From Cyathus striatus (lineage: Eukaryota; Basidiomycota; Agaricomycetes; Agaricales; Nidulariaceae): a DNA stretch of 64,000 bases. The notes under the pieces are model-generated. The model did not search any database, had not been told where the DNA came from, and worked only from the letters and a program-made list of their open reading frames with translations. Positions 34,453 through 47,460 of the stretch are shown in pieces (within the stretch, counting starts at the first letter, position 1; every line of letters begins with the position of its first letter). The stretch is from assembly GCA_025738555.1 (NCBI GenBank), contig JAOVFP010000005.1, forward strand, positions 744,001 through 808,000, written 5' to 3'. The translations under genes were made by a program, and so were the position numbers.

Positions 34453-35632
34453 TATTCATGACCAGCCCTACCGGTCTTGTGTTGATTGTTATATCTCAAT
34501 TGGATCTTCACACATACACATGACCTCCCGCAGGCTAGTCCACAGAGCTGAATGTGTGTTTACCTCAGTTCAGGCATCTACCCGTGAGCCAGGTGTGGGA
34601 AATGCACACTTCCTCAACAAATTCAGTGCCAGTTCAGCGCCTTCAGCATTGTTTCTACCATTCTTGGGGTGTTTCTAATTGTAAGTACTTTAAAACATAA
34701 TTTATTCCTTAAATAAAAACATCTATTCATTTTTAATATGAATTATGCATTAGTGAATATTGAATGCAGTGAGTACAAATGTGATTCAATCATGGAACAT
34801 GCCTATAGTACATAAGTAGATGACAAGAGAGACCAATTAAGTAAAATAGGAAGTAAGTATCCTGTCATCAAGTGGTTTTTACATAGAGTACTAGCAGAGG
34901 AAACAATGGTAGCAATTGTTTAATACTACTGCTCGTTCAAGATGTGAATATCTAATTATTTCTTAAACCACAATTTAGAATGGCTGCAGCAATATGTCAC
35001 TTTGATTAAATTGTCATAACGCTGACGAGCTCATGCTGAGCTCAGTATGATAGTCCTTTTTAATATATTGTGTTAGTATTCACTACTATTCTAAAATAAA
35101 TACATACACTACCAGGTTAATTCGATAATATTTCACATAAATATACTATATATTCTCGTCAGTTTGTAATAATAGTATGAGCTATTAGTTGGTACTAATA
35201 AACTATGGGGCAATGTATGTATTTTTTTTCATAGTCAACTACATTTGTAGCCTGCTATACATGAGAGTGGTTATTATTTATTAACATTAGAGACATAAGG
35301 TGAGCACCGGCTCAGTTATTGTTGGCATGATACTGAGCTGGCATGGCATGACCCTGAGCTGGAACAATTCACTTCCGCATATGGTACAGATCCACTATCG
35401 AGATATAACAGGGGACTACAGACTCCAGCCCTACAATGAACATACTGTTGAAACTGCCAAGAATGAAGTTAAATATGAATGTACAGCCTCACCTCAAGTG
35501 TAAGGGTCTAGAGTGCTGTCAATGCGAATGTAAAGCACCCTTCCCTCCTTTGATCTAACGATGTACTCACACACTGTCAATTAGAATGTAAGGCACTCTT
35601 CCCTCCCTTTATTTAGCTCAGTTGTGTCTTTC
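34453..35632. other. AT-rich stretch, no gene recognised
   Basis: Short open frames only (80 codons or fewer). Repeated CTGAGCTGG/ATGACC words near 35300-35360. I see no supported feature. Confidence 0.4.
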
Positions 35633-35634
35633 TA

Positions 35635-36524
35635 CAGTTTGTGACACTTAAACACTACAAATTTATTAAGTGAATTTTCTAGCAACCACAAACGACTTTT
35701 AGCTTCCAAATATTCCATGAGCAGATTTTTGAAATTCTGATTTTTTGATTTTTTAGCCCAAAAATTTGGCACTTGGACATAAAAAAATAGTAAAAATCAT
35801 GATAAATGTATTTTTAGTATGCTTTCATCGATAGCGATATGATTCCGCAAAAAAAACGGCCTCTGAATCGCTTCACTGGGCACTAAAAAATCGCTTTTCT
35901 AACCACCATGCCCAGAGGTAGACCCAAGAAAAAGAGCTGAAATACCAGTGGACTTCGCAATAATCGGCCAAAAACTGATCCCCAGAGTCCCTCCCCACTA
36001 CATATCACTCATATATCAAATAGTATGTATGTTTTAATAATATTACAAATTTAAATTATTGAGCATACACTTTGACTGTACTGGGGGTGGGAAAAATATT
36101 GGTATCATGAAGAAGATAAAAGAACCTTTCAAGATGCAAAAAAGTGGTTGTGAAATATCTAGATGCTTGTTCTCTGGATGTTATTTGACATTTTATAAAC
36201 TGAACATGGTGATTTATGAGTGCATATAGGTGTGGTTTAACAGGTGAAGCAGCAGAATGGGCTGTTAGACAACATTGTCAACACCATCAAGTCTCGAATC
36301 ATGCTATGATGGCACTTGAGGCTATTGTATCCTAAATTAGGCTATGTAACATGTCAATTTTTTTGCCAAAAAATTTGACACAGCTATTTTATCGTGGGAA
36401 TTTCACAAAAACATCATTTTTGTATGTATTTTGACCTTCTGATTCTGAATCTGTAATTAATTTGCCCTAAAAAATTCATTTTCCTACCATAATAAAATTT
36501 GTGGTGTTTAAGTATCACAAACTG
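35635..36524. mobile_element. Internally deleted mariner copy (890 bp)
   Basis: Ends CAGTTTGTGACACTTAAACA and its near inverse, flanked by TA at 35633-35634 and 36525-36526. It is in plus orientation. It keeps the transposase start (MPRGRPKKKS at about 35908) and the C-terminal tail (from about 36085, with YHEED-like and GEAAEWAVR phrases) but lacks everything between. It could move only with an enzyme supplied elsewhere. Confidence 0.85.
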
Positions 36525-36526
36525 TA

Positions 36527-37380
36527 GCTCATTGCCACATCATGCACATTGTCAACAGTGGTGAATGTGTACTGCATGAATGTTAATGTTCACCCCCCCT
36601 CAATTACTTAGTTCCAGCAAGATATGGTTTAATTTTTGTTGTTCGGGTTCTTAATGTTTGTTTAACAGCTACATCTGTTCATTGGATCATGTGGGAGAAA
36701 TGCACTTAAGGATCTGTCATGTATACCTTAGTTCCACTTTGATATCAGAATGGAATGGTTAACACTGTTCCCAGTCTTGCGTTGTTTTCCAAAGCTCTCC
36801 TCATTGGTGACAACTTGTGTTTCTGACAGTCACCTCTTGCACCCTTTTTCCTCTAGTCACTTCACTATACAAGTTTCCTTCCTGTCTCGTTGTTTTCTTG
36901 TTTATAGTATGTATGCAAGCTACAGTCATCAACTGGGACATGTGACACCAAAAACAAAAACTCAATCTCCATTGTCAGATATGCATGAAATAAATATAAA
37001 AACTGCACAAATGATTGAAGATATACCACATATATAACATAGTAAATCTTTGAGAATTTTGAGTGGGGGGAAGTGGGTGAAATTCTTGAAAAGGTTGAGG
37101 AGGCCAGAAATCAGCCATCACTGCGTGGCATGACAGCAAACCCAACAAACCTATCAAGTTTTGTGAGTGTTATTTATATCAGTTTACAGTGCTGTGCAAG
37201 ATTATGATATTCCTAAATGTTAACTACATGCACAGCTGCAATTTACAAAAAATTTTATGGAAATTGGTGTTGATTTGGAAGTGGGAGAGCGTAGATAAAC
37301 CAAAAGTGTCACGTGACAAGGTGGTGCCTCATTAGGTGGTTGATGACTGTATATTTGTTTGCAGCTAAATTAAAGTACTA
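36527..37380. other. Stretch left of the KDZ element, no gene recognised
   Basis: Open frames up to 95 codons without recognised features. A few intron-like GTAAG/AG pairs exist but no consistent exon chain. Confidence 0.35.
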
Positions 37381-37726
37381 CTGTACTAAACAAATCAATT
37401 CGGCACCACACTTGGTGTGTGACAGGCCCAACCACCAAACCCATTCAGCATTTTGGTATTCTGGGTGTGACATTCCGAAAATTTCGGCACATTCACTCAT
37501 TAATTCATTCAAAAAAACTCTGTATTTAAATATCACTAGCAGAAGATGTTGAAATACACTTTAAACTACTAGCAAGCTGCTTTAAAATGCGAAATCACAT
37601 GAAATCTGCATGAGTGTTAGCCAGAATGATCATAAAAATGAAGTGTTTTATGATTGCCGCAATCATCTATCTCATGATTGCCTGTTTCTAATGTAACTAC
37701 TATATGTCTATTACAATTATTATAGT

Positions 37727-38930
37727 GATCATATGCAATCATTGGTTAGTTTGAAGTGTATATTACTATTGTAGGCCTATTATAAATGGTGATCATATGC
37801 AATCATTCATTACTTTGAAGTGTATATTACCACTGTAGGCCTATTATAAATAGTGATCATATGCAATCATTGGTTAATTTGAAGTGTATATTACTGCTGT
37901 AGGCCTATTATAAATGGTGATCATATGCAATCATTGGTTACTTTGAAGTGTATATTACTGCTGTAGGCCTATTATTATAAATGGTGATCATATGCAATCA
38001 TTGGTTACTTTGAAGTGTATATTACTGCTGTAGGCCTATTATAAATGGTGATCATATGCAATCATTGGTTACTTTGAAGTGTATATTACCACTGTAGGCC
38101 TATTATAAATGGTGATCATATGCAATCATTGGTTACTTTGAAGTGTATATTACTGCTGTAGGCCTATTATAAATGGTGATCATATGCAATCATTGGTTAC
38201 TTTGAAGTGTATATTACCATTGTAGGCCTATTATAGATGGTGATCATATGCAATCATTGGTTACTTTGAAGTGTATATTACTGCTATAGACCTATTATAA
38301 ATGGTGATCATATGCAATCATTGGTTATTTTGAAGTGTATATTACTACTGTAGGCCTATTATAAATGGTGATCATATGCAATCATTGGTTAATTTGAAGT
38401 GTATATTACCACTGTAGGCCTATTATAGATGGTGATCATATGCAATCATTGGTTACTTTGAAGTGTATATTACTGCTATAGACCTATTATAAATGGTGAT
38501 CATATGCAATCATTGGTTATTTTGAAGTATATATTACTACTGTAGGCCTATTATAGATGGTGATCATATGCAATCATTGGTTAATTTGAAGTGTATATTA
38601 CCACTGTAGGCCTATTATAAATGGTGATCATATGCAGTCATTGGTTACTTTGAAGTGTATATTACCATTGTAGGCCTATTATAGATGGTGATCATATGCA
38701 ATCATTGGTTAATTTGAAGTGTATATTACTACTGTATGCCTATTATAAATGGTGATTATATTTAATCATTAGTCAATTTCCACTGAATATTATGACTGTT
38801 GGCCTATTGTAATATTATGATTATGTGTAATCATTGGCTAGTTTAGTGTATATTACTACTGTAGGCCTATTATAATATGACGATCACATGCAATCATTAG
38901 TTAATTTGATGTGAACATGTCTACTTTAGG
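37727..38930 (+). repeat. 64-bp subterminal tandem array, left arm
   Basis: Roughly 18 copies of a 64-bp unit that starts GTGATCATATGCAATCATTG, continues through TTTGAAGTGTATATTAC and ends TAGGCCTATTATAAATG. Inner copies are very similar; copies near 38750-38930 are diverged. The first 20 bp match the unit head of the 7150-11575 element except at the two-base spacer. Confidence 0.9.
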
Positions 38931-41900
38931 CTTATTTTTTATTGATCTATTAAGGTTATTTGTGATGTCTCTAACTACTTAGCTTGATCATTTGCATGAT
39001 GATATTTTATACATATTGATTCTTGTCATATCTCCATATGTGCATGTCGAGCAAGTGAGCTCAATACATATCAGACATAGCAGTGTACAAGTGCATCATG
39101 TGTTGTTTATCATCAACACAAATGTTGCATTAGTAATGTTATTATGCACTGACATTGCCAAACAATGTCTAAACAAATACCCTTGTATTATTAGTAAGTT
39201 TGTCTGAGACACATAAATGATTACTTTGATAATTGTCATGCTGGGTTTGGGTGAAGTATGCTAAGTTAATGATAGGAGGCAAACTGGTGTCCATGTAAAC
39301 TATATATGTAGTATGTGATATGTACAGTCATCCACCGCTGATTGTTACAATACATTAAAAAATTACATACTACATCATGATATGCTATTCTTATGCAAAC
39401 AAAAATATTCTATGTTGTACTTAGATATGTCATTTATGTATTACAAGCATTTTTACAAAGAGAAGTTAAGATGTTCATTTGTTGCGTGAAATTTCCCAGG
39501 CCCTGTCCTATTTTTGACATTATGAGAAGATGTTACATGGCAGTTTCCCGGCTTAGGTCACGCCACGTGTGAGATTCCCCTAATTCTGATCCATCACTAT
39601 CTCTGTTGCCAATATCATTCCACTCGATGGCTAAGTGTTGTAGGACACAATTTAATTGGTTTTCCAGTTTTGAAAGTCACTGCAGATTTTGCAGAGACTA
39701 CGGCGCGGCATCCTTTTGGCATCTTTGACTCCAATTGGTAAAGGATCAGAGCATGTGACATGAGATCATCCTTCTCACAGTGAAAGATAATCTCTTTCTC
39801 TTGTTCAGATTTGGCATATCCAGTCATGGTAGATCAATAGTTGCAACTGTAGGTGTGCAGAGGAGATGGAAAGTAAGGCACAAGGCCAAAAATGCGACCT
39901 GCACACCATTTATAATGGTCTGATCCATTGCAATGCTCTTTTTCATGCTCTTTGGGTGTACATTGCTGAGGCATTTTAGCTGGATCAGCTTCATGAAATG
40001 CAAAGCTGGCTATATTTAACTTAGGTACACATGTTACAAGTAAAATAAGTTCATAATGCACTTACAACGTGAACTTTGCATGTCTACATAGCCTCAACAA
40101 AATTTCACCCACCTTTGTGATCTTGAAATTTGTGAAATTGTTTTATGTACCATGCATTAATACAATAATATTTCTTTCAAATTAATACATACATATACAG
40201 AACACTACTATGAGATGAAGTTGCAAAAAGAATCAAGTGTGTAGCTAGCGTGGTTGAGGCGGGAGGTCGATTTAATGCCCTGTTTGTAACAGGTTGTGAT
40301 TATGTAACAACTAGGGGTGGATGACTGTACAAGTATGCTGTATAAAACTATATGCAATATTAATGTGTCTAGGTAAACCAACAACACCAACAGCACCTGC
40401 CCATGCTAGTAATGAGGCACAGTCAAGTCATGCACATCATAGCGCCTATCATGCCATTCACACCTCCAATACAGCCCACCTCAGTTCGCCTTGCCAAATA
40501 TCAACCTATTCCATCCCTCACTGCTCAATGTAATTCCTCACAACAGAAGACTGGGCCAGTGCCATCCACTGAGAGCGCAGCCCATACCACCTACTGATCG
40601 GGCACAACGAGTGACACACAAAGGGCCACAACGGCAGAAGGACCTAGCTTTGGGGTAGGAAACGCGGTCCCCTATATTCTGAGGTGACAACGTGGAAGAT
40701 GGTAGACTGAGTGGTGAGTGTCCAGTGGAAGAAGTTGACGAGGGATACTCAACTTACCATAAGTGAATTTCATCCAGCACCCTTCATTTACATTTTCCGC
40801 CATGACATTCATCCGTCCCTAAACCAGCATGCAACTGCAACCCGGAATTCAAAACAAAAAACAAAAAGAATTCACATTAACATTTCCTAAGAGCCCACTA
40901 AACATCCAACACCAAACTCACTGCGGGCACGAGAACAAGTATGGGGACCAAGTCCAAAAACACAATACAACATTCAAGAGCCTCGCGTGCTAGATCTGTG
41001 AGTGTGCCTTGTGTTGATAAGGCATCAGCAAGGGTCGGAGAGGATAGAGGAGAAAGCTGAGAATGTGAACAAAAGGGAGGGAGGTAAAGGAGAAGGTGAG
41101 GAAGCAGGAATGGAAAAGGGACAAAGACAGGAGACGTAATGAAAACGAGGGGGTTCGAAGAGTGCAGGAGATTGAACGATAAAATAAAAAGATGAAAGCA
41201 CTCTCGAAAACGAAGGAACTGAGTAATGGAAGAGATAGCACGAACCTATCAAATACCAATGTAAACGTTCTTTCTCAGTCAACCATTTCTTATGATGTCC
41301 TGCCATGACTGCCCAGACCTTACTCCTCCCCCTCTAGGAGTCCTCCTACACTGGTTCTGGCACCACACGAAAGTGCAGGAGCCGCATTAGGTGGTGTATT
41401 AGTCCCAAAGGTGCGTTTGCGCACAACAATACCTTGTCCTTGATATTTCAGCATACATATAGGTAAAATCTTGATTTCGAAGAGCGAGAGTGCACCAGGG
41501 AGGATCGGACGAATGTTGGATGTATGCATAGTGAGAGCCTGTAGAAGTTGACTAGGTCAGTGGTTGTCAGTGCAAATAAGTCACTTAACTCAATATCAGT
41601 GTACTCGCCCAGCACCCCTCCATCTCACATAATCCATATCACACCATTCATTGTACTTCCCCATTGTGCAATCGTTTGCCCATTGCAGTCCTTGGCACAT
41701 CGCTCGCCGTTTGCAATTGCTGGTCGGTACAGGCCACACTGTGCAGTAGACGGCATGGAGCCTTCTGTAGTGAATGTATCACAGGTAGGGCCTACTGTAT
41801 TCTGGAGGTGTAGAAGGACAAAGAGAGGGGGATGTGTACACGAGTGGTAGGATGGTGAGGCGAGGTAGTAGAGGTGAAGATGTGGAAGACGACGGTGCCA

Positions 41901-42433
41901 GGTGCCTGAATAGCTGTTAGAAAAGTGCATCACGTGATTATTACAACATTAGCTAATGACTCTTGAGCAGCCGCGCAGAGGAACACGCAACACATAGTAG
42001 AAGACTCAGGTGCTTAGCGCACTTTTGCACACGTGCTGGGGACAATGTGTATATACATGCATGAAGATCCCGACACGTAGGATATGAAGATGCGACTATG
42101 ATTATTTAAACTTTAAAAAAGAAAGAGATTAAAAATGAGTATAAGTAAATTATTGGGTTATACTTCCAGTAAGTATATGTTGTGTGATGAGAATTAAAGC
42201 AAAATAAGTATAAAGTATATAAGAGGAAAATCTTGGAAGAGAAATAATTGAGAATGATTGTCAATTAACGTTGAGATGTAGAAAGATTTGAAAAAAAATA
42301 AGCCAATAACACATGCCTATAAAATGGGAAGGAACGTGACATTGATGCATCCAAGGCAAAGCCAGGGTACACGGCGCAATTCATTTGGTTTATTTCTTAA
42401 GGCTGCTCAATTATATAATGTAAGTTCGCTTCT
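38931..42433. other. Interior of the KDZ element, no gene recognised
   Basis: Minus-strand frames at 39615-39827 and 39834-40061 have a Cys/His-containing stretch (CTPKEHEKEHCNGSDHYKWC) but no recognised domain or clear start. A Pro/Thr-rich plus-strand frame lies at 40403-40597. A minus-strand frame at 41320-41529 (KRTFGTNTPPNAAPA) may be a gene remnant. I cannot assign any of them. Confidence 0.35.
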
Positions 42434-45085
42434 TTAATAATATAACAGGTATACATACCGTTTCTTCAACTTCTCGGACTCAATACCACTGCCACTGTTG
42501 ATTCTCTTCACTCCCACAAGTACTGGAATTGTTTCAACTTGTTGAAACACCCAAGTCATATCTTCGACAGCAGACCAAAACTTCTCTGCTGAGTCACCCG
42601 GTACCTTCTGAAGTGCAGAAAGCCACCACGATAAAGATATAATGACACAGCATATACCTAATGCACCGCCACGAAATAGTGACCCCCATTCCACACCTTC
42701 CAAAGGAACAGATCTAGTAAGTGATCCGTTTTCAGAAACACACCAGCTCAGTTGAATTGCAGTCCACCAGGCAATCCATGCGGAACCGAATTTTGCTGCA
42801 GTGATATCTGGTACGGCTGAAGCACTTCGGCGACACTGGATCCACCAGGAGATTTCTGCAGGGCGGTTGGCAGGAGGAAATGACTAATATTATAGGTAAG
42901 CTTCCGTAATATGTATCTGAAGATTACTTACAAGTATACCTGGCTTTTTAAGCTCGAATTTCCTCCATTCCGCTATCAGTGCTTCCCAGCATTGGTCTGA
43001 TGAAACTGCATGTAGATACCCTATGTACGACTGCGCGTAGTCAGGCAGCGACCTGATGTCCCCTCCTGGGCTGCTGCTAGTTGGACTTCCAGCATTTAGC
43101 GATGACATGTTGCAACAGGAAACGGTGCAGTTAATGATACTTACCTCTCTTGTAAATTATGGCTGTTACGCGCTGTGCTGAATAAACATTAATGAACTAT
43201 ACACAAGATAAATTAAGACAAAGACTTACTTGTTAACAGTATTGTCGTGCACCCTCGCATCAGTATCAGGTCTGTCACCTTCACTAATGCCTCCTGCCTC
43301 GGTGACAGCTGCATATGCACTGCAGAGATAAGTGATAAACGAGTTATACATTAATGAAGTATTATGAAGACTCACTTGCTAGATATGGTACTGGGGCTAT
43401 TGCCTTCACTAACATCACTTGCTCTGTGGGATAAGGGAATAAATAAGTTATATATATTAATTTACATAAAGACTTACACTCTAACACTGCTTTCATGCCC
43501 ATCAATGGTACCAGCTTCAGCGCCAGGTTCATTCTCCGTTACGACACCTGCTTCGGTGGCAGCTGTATTACCAGTGCTTCTTGATACATCGCTGATACTG
43601 CTATCAGTACTAGTGCTTGATGACGACTGTGGAATACTTCAATGAAACCATGCATAAAGATCAGCTGACAGCAGTAATGAATTGAAATGATACTCACTTG
43701 TTTTCTTTGCATTTAGACCTGCGAGGACTCACCCCACTTAAATTATTTGCCTTCTTGTGTGATATCACGGCCTTCTGTGGCTTCGCTTTCTGTGGCCTCG
43801 CCTTCTTGCCGTTTTTGGCAAGACTTGAAGGTTGATTAGAATTATTATCTGAGCCTCCCAGCAACTGTGCAAGAAATCTGTTATTTTTAGTGATGTTGGC
43901 ATTCCTATCAGCTTCATATCTGGGCAAGCGTTCCCCATCAGATGTCATAACATACTCGACAGGAGGAAGAGTGGGGTTTGGTGGACCCTTGGTATCTCCC
44001 AAGTCCTCCCCATGCTTGCTGGCTTCCAGACTACATGAATTGCACTCTTCTTCGGCTTTGGTACATTCATCAGTTAGTATTCATACTAAAGGATGTGGTG
44101 CACTTACAGAAGCAATCGAGAAGGTATTCGTCAAATTTGTTGCTAATATCTACAAATTTGTCGTTACCCATCCACTGCTGAAAGGTTAACTTTTTATCGC
44201 TTCCACTACCAAAGTGATGGCTTAACTATTATATCAGTATTTTGAAGTCAAGCTGATAACGAAAGCTCATATACACTACAGTTTCTATCTGTCCGCTGTT
44301 ATGAGGTCATGGCCCTCCTGCAAAAAGGGTGAAGTTCCATCCGCTCTTCTTTGAAAGCTCAGTAATAATAGATGAAATTGAGAGTGAAAGCTTTTTAATC
44401 ACTCTGTAAAGTTACACTCTCCATGAGTACTTTGGATTGGGCATATATTGTTCACTTACTTCTCATACGCCCTGTTGCGTTCACTCACACTCTTGAAGTG
44501 AGATTCCCCTATCTTCTCAAGGTAAGCAATGACCTCGTCCTTAGCATTCTTCTCATCCCTTTCGTAGAAGTGCTCAATGACCTCCTTTTCGATTTCGAAG
44601 TGTGTCTTCTCTGGCTGTGTTCCTTGAGGGAACGAAGAGCAATATTCTACCCATGTATCTTCAATGAATGGCTTGAGATAATCGCCATACAGTATACCAT
44701 AAACCTGCCACTCTTGGAGCGTTGTATCACCGTCATTTCCTGGCTTGAGGTCTAAAGCACCTTGAGATGTCGCTACAGAGTCCCGAATATAGTTTCGAAC
44801 CCAACTACTCAGTTGCTATGATAACAAACTTTCAGTTTATATGTGGAGTAACTTGACTGTACATACTCTACATTTCTCTGTCCAAACTGCCTTCTGTGCA
44901 TCGTCTCCAAAATCAGCCTTGTCTTTCATCGTAGGTTCAGGCAGGCCCCACATACGTGCCCATTCCGAATACATGTTTGCGAGCCACGCGTTCATATTGT
45001 GACTTTCTCTTGCGCGGAGATATGCTGGTATTCTCGATTCGAGCCATATCCACTGCCCTGGCATTGTCCACGAGTCCTTGGTCAT
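42434..45085 (-). CDS. Agaricomycete-expanded hypothetical protein (cargo gene), multi-exon
   Basis: ATG at 45085. The first exons are 45085-44867 (WTMPGQWIWLESRIPAYL, MYSEWARMWGLPEPT) and 44815-44460 (WQVYGILYGDYLKPFI), joined in phase. Further blocks give WNFTLFAGGP (about 44330), QQWMGNDKFVDISNKFDEYL (about 44185-44125), PTLPPVEYVMTSDGERLPRYE (about 43975), a Lys-rich stretch, several small Ser/Thr-rich exons and a C-terminal domain: IRSLPDYAQSYIGYL (about 43060), RSASAVPDI, FGSAWIAWWTAIQLSW and SLSWWLSALQK (about 42640). I recall this architecture (W-T-x-x-Q, GGP-x-P, WW pairs) from a very large family in Agaricomycetes whose function is unknown. Exact internal splice sites are not all resolved. 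It lies inside the KDZ element on the opposite strand to the transposase. Confidence 0.7.
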
Positions 45086-45429
45086 GGTCAATTATGAAAC
45101 GAGTCAAGTCCAATACTGAGGATGTGGAGGGATTGGTGAACAGAGGGATGTGTGGATTTTTATGTCGAGATTTAACTACGTGGCAACTTGGTATGTACTA
45201 CGAACCCAAGTAAACAGTTGGACCCTATTTTCCTGGTGTGGCACGATATGGTACTGCGATTTGTGTAGGACTAAACACATTCCAATTACGTGTATAATTT
45301 GAATTGCATTTAGTACATTGAATCTGAATCTGTGACACTAAATACAGGGTCTGAATAATGTTGTAAGGATCGTGACTCTCTAAAATCTTCAGTGAAAACA
45401 GAATCATTAAAAAGAGCTATAATGGACAA

Positions 45430-46045
45430 GCTTGATCTTTGTACATGTCGCATATCCGATGTCGATGTCCTTGGATGAAGAAAGCAGCCATTATTCTCTA
45501 AAATCTACAGTGCAAATAGATCATTTTGAAAGACATACCTTGGTCCTTGATCTTGTTGATCATGTCGGCATATACACCTCTTCGGGTGAAGAAGCTCTAA
45601 TTGACAAGTTGATCTTGTACAACATGTCGGCGTATCCATGTCTTTGGTATAAAATTATTCTCAAGAATCTGCAGCACAAATAGATAATTTTGAAAGACAT
45701 ACCTTGGTCCTTGATCTTGTTGATCATGTCGGTGTATCTACGTCTTTGGGTGAAGAAGCTCTAATTGTACAACATGTCGGCATATCCACATCTTTGTATG
45801 AAATTATTCTCAAAATCTACAGTGCAAATATATAATTTTGAAAGAAATACCTTGATTTTGTTGATCATGTTGGTGTATCTACATCTTCAGGTGAAAGGGA
45901 AGATCTAGTTGACAAGTTGATCATGTACAACACATTGTCATATCCATGTTAAAATCTACAGTGCAAATAGATCAGATTGAAAGACATACCTTGATCTTGT
46001 CACTCATGTTGGCATATCCACTTCTTTGGGTGAAGAGGATAGCTA
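45430..46045. repeat. Four-copy 140-165-bp tandem repeat
   Basis: The phrase GAAAGACATACCTTG recurs at about 45528, 45691, 45841 and 45979. Each copy also holds ATCTTGTTGATCATGT and a C/T-rich TCCA-x-TCTTTGGGTGAA phrase. On the minus strand each unit has a GTATGTCTTTC donor-like site and a CACTGTAG acceptor-like site about 35-40 nt apart, so it may derive from a repeated exon-intron unit. Confidence 0.75.
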
Positions 46046-47058
46046 TCTATTGCGTTGCTGTAAATTAAACCAATATATCATCATTCTCTAAAGTCCAAGT
46101 TAGTAGTCTAGTACTGTTTGAAGAATTGATAGGAATCATGAATATGGGTGAACATACTATAAACCCTAGCTGTTAATGCATCCACAATAATAGAGACTTT
46201 CCTGAGAGGCTAATAGAAGAAGTAAAACAACGAGTAAGTGTAAGGGCTATAGGTGATGAAAGTGTAAGTGGGACACACACAAGTCATGACAGCGGAGAGT
46301 GTAATGTTTGGCTAACGCTACTATGTCTCGACTATCTAAGATCTTCAAGTCCACACCAAGATGTGGAAGATAGAAATCCCAAGGATCCACTCAAACATAC
46401 CCTTGTAACTTTCTGTCAAAGAACAGCAAAGAACAGTCAGTTAGCTAGTGTTATCTATTTAACAACTGGTACCACTTACACTCGTATATCTATATATCCA
46501 TTATGTAGTACCATTTATTTGTAAGAGAAAGACGGGGAATGACAGTGAGGTGTGGAAGGTCACGGTAGTGGACATACATAAGTGGGTAGAATATCCAATG
46601 TGCGACTTTGCGGGCTGAGTTCTGAGCTGCAATAGGAACTCGATCTGTTGGGTCTCTAAAAGATGCTGTGAGCACGAAGACATAGATTGGAGATCTGAGG
46701 CCAAGTTGGGACTGTTGAGACGAAGAGTAGGTACTGGAAGCGATATTAGTACCACTAAGGCATAGATTGGAAGCTTGAATCAAAATTGGAACTGTTGAGA
46801 CGAAGTGTGGCTCATGGGGGTTGGGAACAATGTTAGAGTCACAGATAAGCCCCATCGATTAGCAATTGTTTTTGTGCGCTATAGAAGCGATTGTGGCTAC
46901 ATATCATACACTGTTCTCACTCGCTCAATAATATTAGCACCAATGTGTGAGTGATCAGACCATGAGGCTGGGTAATGGTCATGCGATACTATAGAACTAT
47001 TATAAGCCCCATCGATAAGCATTTATTTTTGTGCGCTACAGAGACATCACACATAATT
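46046..47058. other. Stretch with direct repeats, no gene recognised
   Basis: A ~40-bp phrase containing AGCCCCATCGAT and TTTTTGTGCGCTA occurs at about 46849 and again at about 47005. GAACTGTTGAGACGAAG and variants recur at about 46710 and 46790. A 121-codon minus-strand frame (46490-46855) is not recognisable. Confidence 0.45.
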
Positions 47059-47460
47059 TTAAAGTATGTGACGAGGTTCATGTGTCCATCCAATGTGCCT
47101 TGGTGAACTCATCAATCTGAGCACTCGCCTTATTCTTTCCCAAAGTCCCAAGTCTTCCGTATTCTGCTTTTCCCTGACAGTCCGTAGCTTGGAAATATCA
47201 GTGATTACTAATAGATCCGATGCCTGGGCTACTGTGGATACCATTGTCGACCACTTCACGAGTTCGGTGCCACTATCACCACCTGTGGTATAAAAGAACA
47301 GGTATGTTGAGATAACAAAGATTGAGATTAAAAGTGAGACTCGGGTTAAATGGGAGCGGAATATGAGGCCTATGAATAGGAGGGCGCTGGGAAGGGATTG
47401 TAGGAGCTGACAATAACGCTCGTTTTCGTTAGTAGGCATAATATGGATAGTTGTTGGCAT
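47059..47460 (-). pseudogene. Wax synthase-like (MBOAT-type) protein fragment
   Basis: A 133-residue frame from ATG at 47460. It has two hydrophobic helices (ALLFIGLIF; SLLISIFVISTYLFFYTTG), then AQASDLLVITDI, a charged helix, GLWERIRRVLRLMSSPRHIGW and THEPRH. The end matches the N-terminal part of fungal wax synthase-domain proteins, where L-x-S-P-R-G-I-G-W is followed by HEP. Such proteins are membrane acyltransferases several hundred residues long. Here the frame ends just after this motif and no catalytic part follows, so it is a truncated relic inside the KDZ element. Confidence 0.55.

Noticed and set aside
37727..38930. Regular repeats that could be mistaken for a CRISPR array
   Set aside because: Units are contiguous 64-bp tandem copies without unique spacers, mirrored in inverted orientation at the other end of a eukaryotic transposon.
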